From Firmicutes bacterium UBA6418 (GTDB lineage: Bacteria; Bacillota; Clostridia; Peptostreptococcales; Anaerovoracaceae): a DNA stretch of 12,101 bases. Shown here in pieces: positions 7,139 to 12,101 of the stretch. The notes under the pieces were generated by a model. That model worked only from the letters and a program-made list of their open reading frames with translations, was not told the DNA's origin and ran no database searches. A program made the translations under genes and the position numbers. The first letter of the stretch is position 1. The number at the start of each line of letters is the position of its first letter. The stretch lies in NCBI GenBank assembly GCA_002439735.1, contig DJPG01000002.1:6439-18539 (forward strand), given 5' to 3'.

Positions 7139-7181
7139 GCGGGACGCAGCCTTGCTTTGCCGGAAGCTGCTCCCGCTTTTT
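7139..7181 (+). terminator. Rho-independent terminator of the PepD-like gene
   Basis: Plus-strand RNA: GCGGGA, a bulged C and GCAGC pair with GCUGC and UCCCGC around a 15-base loop, followed by five U. It abuts the stop codon of the convergent DUF5688-type gene. Read from the minus strand the stem forms but no U-run follows. Confidence 0.82.
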
Positions 7182-8041
7182 CAGTTTTCCGGCTTTGCGA
7201 AATCGATCTGATCATCCGCTCTCCGGTACTGATAGACCCTGTCTGACAGCCATTCCTGCGGATCGGTTCCCTCCAGATTCGCTTTTAACAGCATGGTCTG
7301 TGCCATTTCATAAGAGACTGCCTTTTGCGGCAGCAGCATCATTTCATGGATCGAAGCAGGCAGAATGTACAGGTCGTCCTGCAGCTGCCGCGCAAGTCTG
7401 CTGATCCCGGATTTTTCGAGGATTGACGCCGCGCCGAAACAGTATTCGTGATTGGTATAGGCGAACAGCGGCACGCAGACCGGAATCATATGATACGGCA
7501 TGCGCTGTTTCATCTGCCTGCGGGCGATCTCGAACAATTCTTCTTCCATAAGTCCCATATCCTGCATCATCGAATAGTCGATCACGGCGCTGTATATCTG
7601 ATGATCCTCTGTCCGCATCATAAGCCGGTAAATGACTGCCAGATCCAGAAAATCCCGATGTGGAAGATTTTTCAGATATTCCGCATTGTGTCTGCGGTTG
7701 ATGACCTGTAAGATTGCATCCTCTTTTCGCAGCTTCGGACGTTCAGACGCTTCGGTCAGAATATCCGGTGCCGGATATTCTGCGATCGTTCCGGCGATAA
7801 ACGCCAGCACGCGTTCAAGTTCGGCTCCATTTTGGATCAGCTGATAGAATGGCTCAAAGTACAGAACCGGCAGCATCGCAAGGCCTTGCTGCTGCGCCGG
7901 CAGCTCGGGTATAAAGCCCTCCATCACGCGGTTTATTTTCGGCACATTTTCCACACGGATCGTGCAGTCTGAAAACTGCGGCGGCAGATAGCCGATCAGC
8001 TTCTCAACGACTTCCTTTTTGAATTCTTCATATGACAGCAT
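7181..8041 (-). CDS. DUF5688-type protein, unknown function
   Basis: A 286-residue soluble protein. The start MLSYEEFKKEVVEKLIGYLP, the middle part LPVLYFEPFYQLIQNGAELERVL, the segment VINRRHNAEYLKNLPHRDFLDLAVIYR and the later MGLMEEELFEIARRQM match what I remember of DUF5688, a family of unknown function common in gut Clostridia, often in several copies per genome. No catalytic motif, membrane span or signal peptide is visible. The ATG at 8041 is preceded by AAGGAGGAGG at about 8 bases, which decides the start; the frame stays open to 8155 but that part is the mRNA leader. It has its own near-consensus promoter (8189-8217) and a leader of about 140 nt with possible alternative structures. 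Convergent with the PepD-like gene, whose terminator touches its stop codon. The family call is from memory. Confidence 0.8.
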   Translation of the reverse strand: MLSYEEFKKEVVEKLIGYLPPQFSDCTIRVENVPKINRVMEGFIPELPAQQQGLAMLPVLYFEPFYQLIQNGAELERVLAFIAGTIAEYPAPDILTEASERPKLRKEDAILQVINRRHNAEYLKNLPHRDFLDLAVIYRLMMRTEDHQIYSAVIDYSMMQDMGLMEEELFEIARRQMKQRMPYHMIPVCVPLFAYTNHEYCFGAASILEKSGISRLARQLQDDLYILPASIHEMMLLPQKAVSYEMAQTMLLKANLEGTDPQEWLSDRVYQYRRADDQIDFAKPEN

Positions 8042-8062
8042 CTTCTTATCCTCCTCCTTTTT

Positions 8063-8150
8063 GCGCCCGACGTCTGCACGAACACGCATGCATACAGCAC
8101 TTTCATAAAACTTACATAAAAACGAAAAACCACCCATGGGACACGGGCGC
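8063..8150 (-). promoter_or_regulatory. Structured 5' leader of the DUF5688-type mRNA (candidate)
   Basis: In the minus-strand transcript GCGCCCG (8144-8150) can pair perfectly with CGGGCGC (8063-8069), a seven-GC helix whose 3' side ends about five bases before the AAGGAGG. The same upstream bases can instead pair locally (CGCCC with GGGUG, 8131-8149, 9-base loop) just before two U5 runs at 8118-8129, which resembles a weak terminator. The two folds exclude each other. This is seen by eye only; no riboswitch class is recognised. Confidence 0.35.
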
Positions 8151-8188
8151 CGCAAATGCAGCCAACATGTTTCCCTTGGATGGCTTTT

Positions 8189-8217
8189 ATCATAGAATGA
8201 TTTCCGCTTAAATTCAA
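8189..8217 (-). promoter_or_regulatory. Promoter of the DUF5688-type gene
   Basis: Minus strand: -35 TTGAAT (8212-8217), 17-base spacer, -10 TATGAT (8189-8194, 5 of 6). Predicted start near 8182, so the leader is about 140 nt. Confidence 0.8.
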
Positions 8218-8342
8218 CATTTTTTGCAAATAATGTAATATTTTAGACTTTTTCCGTCGTATTTCAGTCGTTTTTTGTATCTTCGATTTTTTATGCTGCA
8301 TCTGAACTTCATCCAGAGAATATACAGATGAAATTTGGAAGC

Positions 8343-8369
8343 AAAAAACGGTGGGACTGCCGCACCGTT
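8343..8369 (-). terminator. Terminator of the 75-residue membrane protein gene
   Basis: Minus-strand RNA: AACGGUG pairs with CACCGUU around a 9-base loop and runs into UUUU. It lies about 35 bases past the stop at 8405 and separates this unit from the DUF5688 promoter. Confidence 0.82.
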
Positions 8370-8404
8370 AATAAAACTAGAATATGGCGGTTCCTCCTTA
8401 CGAT

Positions 8405-8632
8405 TCATTTGTGCCAAGGCCGCTCAAAGCCCTTTGCGTCATCAGCGCCTGCCTGCTTCGATGGCTTCATTCCGGTAACACTGCCGGGCAGATCGTCCAG
8501 TACGCCGACAGGTGGCACCTTGCCCCGAAACGGCTGATGCGTGATCCGGCGGTAGAGCAACCCGCCGCCAAGGACCGCCAAGATCAATAAGGCCAACCAG
8601 TTTTCCAGGATAAAATGTAAGACTCTCTCCAT
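8405..8632 (-). CDS. Small single-span membrane protein, unknown function
   Basis: A 75-residue protein I do not recognise. After a short start (MERVLHFILENW) a hydrophobic stretch covers about residues 10-27 (ENWLALLILAVLGGGLLY), followed by a basic RRITHQ and a polar, flexible tail rich in Pro, Gly, Lys and Asp. This fits a tail facing the cytoplasm under the positive-inside rule. The ATG at 8632 is preceded by AAAGGA at 10 bases, inside the 3' end of the zinc-ribbon remnant, which overlaps it by 49 bases. A terminator follows at 8343-8369. The nearest promoter is the one at 9021-9049, so the gene is probably transcribed with the remnant; this may be why that promoter is preserved. Confidence 0.65.
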   Translation of the reverse strand: MERVLHFILENWLALLILAVLGGGLLYRRITHQPFRGKVPPVGVLDDLPGSVTGMKPSKQAGADDAKGFERPWHK

Positions 8633-9000
8633 ACCGCACCGTTCCTTTCGTCAAAGCAAAATACTTGTATTGTCACTGTATACTTCTTCCAATGCGCAGG
8701 CTGCGGGAGCACCGCTTCCATGTGCACGCGCACTTGTTCCGGCGGCCAGTTTTCACTGGACATATGCGCAACGCAGAAATCGATCAGCTGTTCCTTGCTG
8801 CTGTACGTAAACGTTCCGTCGCTGTAGCACCACTTGCAATATTCCTCATGAAAATCGCCGTCCGGCTCCCTGCTGGTCGTCGCATCTTCCAGCGGCATTC
8901 CGCAGCACTGGCAGGCAAGCTGCCGCGGCGTTCCCAAGATCGTATTGATCGAAACGTCGAACAGTCTCGACAGTAGTTTTAAGGTTTCGTTTCCATTGTC
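8584..9000 (-). pseudogene. Remnant of an XRE-HTH / zinc-ribbon transcriptional regulator
   Basis: The frame encodes a putative zinc-ribbon domain: LACQCCGMPLED, then EEYCKWCYSDGTFTY, then a helical part ending VHMEAVLPQPAHWKK. Upstream of a TTG at 8937 the same frame continues as NGNETLKLLSRLFDVSINTI, which is the last helix of an XRE-type HTH domain; such HTH-zinc-ribbon fusions are known. But the frame meets a stop (TGA, 9001-9003) before the DNA-recognition helices, about 45 residues are missing, and no ATG or ribosome binding site serves the frame. A good Shine-Dalgarno sequence (GAGAGGG) and ATG at 9004 exist in another frame, probably the old start, leading to MRQWKRN and then nonsense. 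I infer an internal deletion. The C-terminal tail after HWKK, about 33 residues, is also longer than the family norm and overlaps the next gene. It could still make a free zinc-ribbon protein from the TTG. Confidence 0.68.
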
Positions 9001-9020
9001 TCATTTCCCTCTCTAAGACC

Positions 9021-9049
9021 ATCATACCTGTTCTGCGCACCATATGCAA
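9021..9049 (-). promoter_or_regulatory. Promoter of the HTH/zinc-ribbon remnant and the 75-residue gene
   Basis: Minus strand: -35 TTGCAT (9044-9049), 17-base spacer, -10 TATGAT (9021-9026). Predicted start near 9014, about ten bases before the ATG at 9004 and its GAGAGGG, so the leader is nearly absent. Confidence 0.75.
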
Positions 9050-9064
9050 GCAACTGTCTGTTGC
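9050..9064 (-). terminator. Weak hairpin after the 169-residue gene, possible terminator
   Basis: Minus-strand RNA: GCAAC-AGACA-GUUGC, a 5-bp stem with no proper U-run (UUGCAU follows), about 20 bases past the stop at 9085. It could end the tgt-rlmD operon weakly. It touches the -35 of the next promoter. Confidence 0.25.
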
Positions 9065-9084
9065 CCTATGATCCGTGTCCTGGC

Positions 9085-9594
9085 CTACACTCTTTCCAGC
9101 CCCAAGGCTTCAAAGTATTCGTCGCTGTATGCGATCTTGCTGTCATCAAAGGAATCTTGGATCTGTTTTACATAACGGTAAGGCTGCTCCATCGGAGAAA
9201 GATTGAACTCCTGCGCAAGGAAACACAGCAGCTTTTGCTGTTCGTCCGTGCGAAGTTTCGCTTCTTCCTGCAGATGCTGCCGGAACTGTTCCTCGCTCAT
9301 CCACGCGATCTGCTCGATCGGATTTGCAGAACCGCAAGCAAGGATCAGCCGTAAAAAGTCCGAAAAAGACTCCGCCAAAGGATAAACAAAACGTTCCGCA
9401 CAGGTTTCGGGATCACAGGCAAAGACCATATCTCCGTAGGGCTCAAGAAAACAGTACAGGATGCTGTCCTCAAAGCCGATCGCTTGTGCATTGACGGGAT
9501 AGCAAAAATAGGAGAAGTCATCCTCCCTTTGTTTAAGGCAGAGTAAGCTGCCATCGATCTGCAACTCTTTATACTTTTCGTAAATCTCTGTCAT
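9085..9594 (-). CDS. Uncharacterised soluble protein, possibly SUKH (SMI1/KNR4)-like
   Basis: A 169-residue acidic protein without membrane span or signal peptide. Visible segments are FSYFCYPVNAQAIGFEDSIL, then YGDMVFACDPETCAERFVYP, then FSDFLRLILACGSANPIEQI, and the end YSDEYFEALGLERV. The order of an aromatic-rich strand, a YGD-type turn and a FxDFLRLxLACG helix reminds me of SUKH-superfamily proteins, a fold used by many toxin-immunity and housekeeping proteins, but the match is from memory and incomplete. The ATG at 9594 has GGGAG nine bases upstream. It begins 37 bases after the rlmD stop with no terminator between, so it is probably the third gene of the tgt-rlmD transcript. No toxin gene lies beside it. 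Function unknown. Confidence 0.75.
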   Translation of the reverse strand: MTEIYEKYKELQIDGSLLCLKQREDDFSYFCYPVNAQAIGFEDSILYCFLEPYGDMVFACDPETCAERFVYPLAESFSDFLRLILACGSANPIEQIAWMSEEQFRQHLQEEAKLRTDEQQKLLCFLAQEFNLSPMEQPYRYVKQIQDSFDDSKIAYSDEYFEALGLERV

Positions 9595-9631
9595 CTATAT
9601 GCTCTCCCATCTTCCGTAAATCCCCGATACA

Positions 9632-10816
9632 CTATTTTTTTGACAGCAAACAAATGCACTCTGTGTGCTTGGTCATCGGGAAATTGTCAAACGGCTTCAA
9701 ATAGACGCATCGGTATCCGTAGTATTCGAAATACATCAGGTTCTGGGCCAGCGTCTTCGGATTGCAGGAGACGTAGACCAACTCCGGTACCCCGTAGGAA
9801 ATGATCTTGTCCAGCGCTTTTGGCTGAATGCCGACACGCGGCGGGTCGACGACGATCACATCCGGTTTCTGCTCCACGGTCTTGAGTGCCTCAAAGACAT
9901 CACCCGCCAAGAAATCACAATTTGTCAGACCGTTGAGCGCCGCGTTTTGCTTGGCTGCCGCCACTGCTTCTTCTACCAGCTCGATGCCCAGTACTTCTTT
10001 GGCCTTGAGCGCGAGGATCTGACTGATCGTGCCGGTCCCACAGTAAAGGTCGAAAGCGGATTTCCCCTCAAACGACGGTACCAGCGCCAGCGCCTCGCTG
10101 TACAGACGCTCCGCCGCCTCCACGTTCGTCTGGAAAAAGGAAAATGCGCTGACCTTAAAGTTCAGGTTCAGGATCCTTTCCATATAGTAATCGCGGCCCC
10201 AAAGCACGCGCAGTTCCTCGCAGATGACCGCATCTGCCAGACTGTCGTTCATCGTGCGCAGCACGCCGACTACCTGATGCTCCAGCGGGAGCGTCGTGAT
10301 CCTGTCCACAAATGCCGCCTCATCAAAACCATTCTCCGAAGAAGTCACGATATTCACCAGAAGCTCTCCGGTGCGCACACCGCGGCGCAGGATCAGATTG
10401 CGCAGCAGACCCTTGTGGCTCTTTTTGTGATAAAACGCGTAGCCGCGTTCCTCGCAGAACTGCAGCACTGCTTTCAATACCGTATTAAAATCCGGATGGA
10501 CCAGCTGACATGCGTCCACCGTTACGATCGACATGAAGTTCTTCTTGCGGTGCATGCCGAGTGCCAGCGGCCCGTCTTTCACAAAATCACCGAAGGTATA
10601 TTCCATTTTATTACGGTATGCATACGGTGTTGGACATCCCTCAATCGCGTCGATGCGCGCAGGATGCACATTCTTTTCCTCGAGCAGGCGACGAACCTCA
10701 CGCTCCTTTTCCGCAAGCTGCTGCTCGTAAGGCACGCCCTGATAAATACAACCGCCGCAGTACTCGCTGTGCGGGCAGGCCGGTCTCATTTCCTTAAAAT
10801 CTTCCATATTTATCAT
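9632..10816 (-). CDS. rlmD: 23S rRNA (uracil-5-)-methyltransferase, RlmD/RlmCD (RumA) type
   Basis: Makes m5U in 23S rRNA with S-adenosylmethionine as donor. The 394-residue product starts with the iron-sulphur cluster cysteines CPHSEYCGGC (Cys14, Cys20, Cys23, with Cys103 in VDACQLV as the likely fourth). It has no N-terminal TRAM domain, which many relatives carry. The methyltransferase domain shows SAM motif FDLYCGTGT (255-263), VVDPPR (322-327), the nucleophile in YVSCNP (Cys351) and the catalytic Glu in KHTEC (Glu386). The ATG at 10816 has AAGGAG four bases upstream; another ATG at 10807 is too far from it. The start overlaps the tgt stop by 23 bases, so the two genes are coupled. Family members differ in target (U1939, U747 or both; TrmA acts on tRNA); which base is modified here cannot be told. 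Confidence 0.93.
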   Translation of the reverse strand: MINMEDFKEMRPACPHSEYCGGCIYQGVPYEQQLAEKEREVRRLLEEKNVHPARIDAIEGCPTPYAYRNKMEYTFGDFVKDGPLALGMHRKKNFMSIVTVDACQLVHPDFNTVLKAVLQFCEERGYAFYHKKSHKGLLRNLILRRGVRTGELLVNIVTSSENGFDEAAFVDRITTLPLEHQVVGVLRTMNDSLADAVICEELRVLWGRDYYMERILNLNFKVSAFSFFQTNVEAAERLYSEALALVPSFEGKSAFDLYCGTGTISQILALKAKEVLGIELVEEAVAAAKQNAALNGLTNCDFLAGDVFEALKTVEQKPDVIVVDPPRVGIQPKALDKIISYGVPELVYVSCNPKTLAQNLMYFEYYGYRCVYLKPFDNFPMTKHTECICLLSKK

Positions 10817-11915
10817 AAAACTCCTTCTTGTATTCGAGGAATCGATCTTCTTCGATCGCCGTGCGGATCTTCTTCATCAGATTAACGAGGAAATACAGGT
10901 TGTGGTTGGACAGCAGCATCGCCGAAAGCATCTCGTCCGCCTTATATAAATGCCGGAGATAAGCTTTGGAATAGTTGCGGCAGGTGTAGCAATCACATTC
11001 TTTGTCCAGCGGCTCCCAGTCACGCTCATACTTTGCGTTCTTGATGTTCACGCGGCCATGGGAGGTCATCGCCAGCCCGTGTCTGGCGATGCGGGTCGGA
11101 AGCACACAGTCTGCCATATCGATGCCACGCTCCACGCTCTCAAACAGATAGTCCGGACTGCCGACACCCATGTTGTAGCGCGGTTTTTCCTTCGGCAGCA
11201 GCTCCACACAGTCATCCAGCATGTCCAAAAACAGTTCTTTCGGCTCGCCAACCGAAAGTCCGCCGATCGAGTAACCCGGAAGATCCAGATCTACGATCGC
11301 CGCTGCGCTTTCCTTACGCAGATCTTTGTAGAAGCCGCCCTGCATAATACCGAACAGCGACTGCCGCTCCCAGTCCTGATGATAGTCCTTGCAGCGCTTG
11401 AGCCACCGGGTCGTCCGCTGCAGCGAATCCTTGACATAACGCCGGTCTGCCGGATACGGCGCGCATTCGTCGAACGCCATGATGATATCCGCGCCGAGCG
11501 CATTTTGGATCTCGATGGATTTTTCCGGAGAGATCATATGAGCCGATCCGTCGATATGCGAGCGGAACCTGACGCCCTCCTCGGTGATCTTGCGCAGTTT
11601 GCCTAAGGAAAATACCTGGAAACCGCCGCTGTCGGTCAGCATGGCCCTGTCCCAGTTCATAAATCTGTGTAGACCGCCGGCCTCTTTGACGATCTCGTGC
11701 CCTGGCCTTAAATACAGATGATAGGTGTTGGCAAGGATGATCTCTGCCCCCATCTCCTTGACCTCTTCCGGCCGCATGGCCTTGACCGTCGCCTGTGTGC
11801 CGACCGGCATGAAAACCGGCGTCTGGATATCGCCGTGCGGCGTATGAATCACGCCACGCCGCGCGCGCGTTCTCGCATCGGTCTTAAGCAGTTCAAAACG
11901 GATTGCATGTTTCAT
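10794..11915 (-). CDS. tgt: tRNA-guanine transglycosylase (queuine/preQ1 exchange)
   Basis: Exchanges guanine 34 of GUN-anticodon tRNAs for preQ1 in the queuosine pathway. The 373-residue product is full length. Seen: TDSGGFQVFSL with general acid/base Asp95, MAFDEC (substrate pocket, about 146-151), GIMQGG (about 189-194), GGLSVGE (218-224), and MADCVLPTR with the nucleophile Asp269. Zinc ligands are Cys307, Cys309, Cys312 and His338. The start codon ATG at 11915 matches the family (MKHAIRFELLKTD). Its ribosome binding site is unusual: AAAGGA is 15 bases away, and a stronger AAGGAGG is 35 bases away, separated by a small hairpin. It heads an operon with rlmD (23-base overlap) and the 169-residue gene. 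The usual neighbours queA and yajC are not in the window, so queuosine genes are at least partly elsewhere or beyond an edge. Confidence 0.97.
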   Translation of the reverse strand: MKHAIRFELLKTDARTRARRGVIHTPHGDIQTPVFMPVGTQATVKAMRPEEVKEMGAEIILANTYHLYLRPGHEIVKEAGGLHRFMNWDRAMLTDSGGFQVFSLGKLRKITEEGVRFRSHIDGSAHMISPEKSIEIQNALGADIIMAFDECAPYPADRRYVKDSLQRTTRWLKRCKDYHQDWERQSLFGIMQGGFYKDLRKESAAAIVDLDLPGYSIGGLSVGEPKELFLDMLDDCVELLPKEKPRYNMGVGSPDYLFESVERGIDMADCVLPTRIARHGLAMTSHGRVNIKNAKYERDWEPLDKECDCYTCRNYSKAYLRHLYKADEMLSAMLLSNHNLYFLVNLMKKIRTAIEEDRFLEYKKEFYDKYGRF

Positions 11916-11927
11916 ATTCTTCGTTTC

Positions 11928-11957
11928 GTGTCCTTTGATTCCGCGGACACCCTCCTT
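11928..11957 (-). promoter_or_regulatory. Shine-Dalgarno sequence and hairpin upstream of tgt
   Basis: Minus strand: a strong AAGGAGG (11951-11957) is directly followed by a perfect 6-bp stem, GUGUCC with GGACAC, closing an 11-base loop (11928-11950). If the stem forms, the AAGGAGG is brought to an effective 12 bases from the ATG at 11915. A weaker AAAGGA (11931-11936) partly lies in the 3' arm. Confidence 0.45.
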
Positions 11958-12024
11958 GTTTCTTAATCAGAAATATTTTAGCATAAATTCAAAAAAAGTA
12001 GTAGCATTTTTTTGTATCCTGTAG

Positions 12025-12030
12025 TATAAT
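12025..12030 (+). promoter_or_regulatory. Possible -10 element of the tRNA gene
   Basis: Plus strand: perfect TATAAT 43 bases before the tRNA. The hexamer at 17-base spacing (TAGCAT, 12002-12007) is a poor -35, so only the -10 is supported. Confidence 0.4.
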
Positions 12031-12072
12031 ACTTCTTGCAGTCGTTCCGAAAGTAAAATGCAGACATGACAT

Positions 12073-12101
12073 GCTACCGTGGCTCAGTCGGTAGAGCAGC
12101 T
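12073..12101 (+). tRNA. tRNA gene, 5' part (cut by window edge)
   Basis: Acceptor strand GCTACCG, T8, G9, D-stem GCTC, D-loop AGTCGGTA with the conserved A14, G18 and G19, D-stem GAGC, A26 and the first bases of the anticodon stem. This fits tRNA numbering without gaps. The anticodon lies past the edge, so the amino acid is not shown. It is divergent from tgt. Confidence 0.85.

Noticed and set aside
8042..8155. 38-residue N-terminal extension of the DUF5688-type protein
   Set aside because: The very strong AAGGAGGAGG before 8041 and the family-like start MLSYEEFKKEV place the start there; the upstream stretch behaves as leader RNA.
8846..9004. Possible gene from the ATG at 9004, or a programmed +1 frameshift at the CTTAAAA region into the zinc-ribbon frame
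   Set aside because: The frame from 9004 has no domain, and a frameshift would still leave an HTH domain without its recognition helices. Deletion and decay explain the pattern better.
9665..10885. Plus-strand open frame of 406 codons opposite rlmD and the end of tgt
   Set aside because: It is antisense to two well-supported genes and shows no recognisable domain or start signal.
10950..11606. Plus-strand open frame of 218 codons opposite tgt
   Set aside because: Antisense shadow of a highly conserved gene; no start signal.
11915..11953. Twelve-codon leader peptide starting at a GTG right after AAGGAGG upstream of tgt
   Set aside because: The spacing of the GTG to the Shine-Dalgarno sequence is practically zero and there is no regulatory codon run; the hairpin is the simpler reading.

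Overview
The window reads as a stretch of chromosome from an anaerobic, Gram-positive, Clostridia-like bacterium, most probably near Lachnospiraceae. This rests on the oxygen-sensitive class III ribonucleotide reductase pair NrdD/NrdG with an NrdR box, an rpmB/asp23/recG neighbourhood of Firmicutes type, a DUF5688-type protein, strong AAGGAGG-type ribosome binding sites and clear TTGaca/TATAAT promoters. No rRNA, CRISPR array, insertion sequence, integrase or phage gene is visible. The placement below phylum level is an inference.

Layout. (1) 1-1242, minus strand: an Asp23/Gls24-family gene overlaps the start of recG, which runs off the left edge just before its Walker A motif. (2) 1366-1554, plus strand: a 62-residue double-membrane-span protein, convergent with rpmB (1612-1806, ribosomal protein L28), which has its own promoter and terminator. 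(3) 1939-4881, minus strand: the nrdD-nrdG operon with a promoter and an NrdR box just after the -10. (4) 4929-5616: a GNAT acetyltransferase gene with promoter and terminator. (5) 5545-7181, plus strand: a membrane-anchored protein with the fold pattern of PepD/M20 dipeptidases but without their metal ligands, with promoter and terminator. (6) 7181-8217, minus strand: a DUF5688-type gene with a roughly 140-nt leader that can fold in competing ways. (7) 8343-9049, minus strand: the remnant of an XRE-HTH/zinc-ribbon regulator, still behind a good promoter, overlapping a 75-residue single-span membrane protein. (8) 9085-11957, minus strand: tgt-rlmD and a 169-residue uncharacterised gene, packed as an operon. 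(9) 12073-12101, plus strand: the 5' part of a tRNA gene, cut by the right edge.

The only gene-free stretch above 300 bases is 8042-8404. It holds the DUF5688 leader (8063-8150), its promoter (8189-8217) and the terminator of the 75-residue gene (8343-8369); the rest is AT-rich sequence in which I see nothing further.

Functionally the window is mostly housekeeping: DNA repair and fork restart (RecG), anaerobic dNTP synthesis (NrdDG), translation and RNA modification (L28, queuosine tRNA exchange, 23S rRNA m5U). I see no clear undescribed defence or mobile system. The points most worth a second look are the anchored pseudo-peptidase, the broken regulator beside a live promoter, the DUF5688 leader and the hairpin between the tgt Shine-Dalgarno sequence and its start codon.
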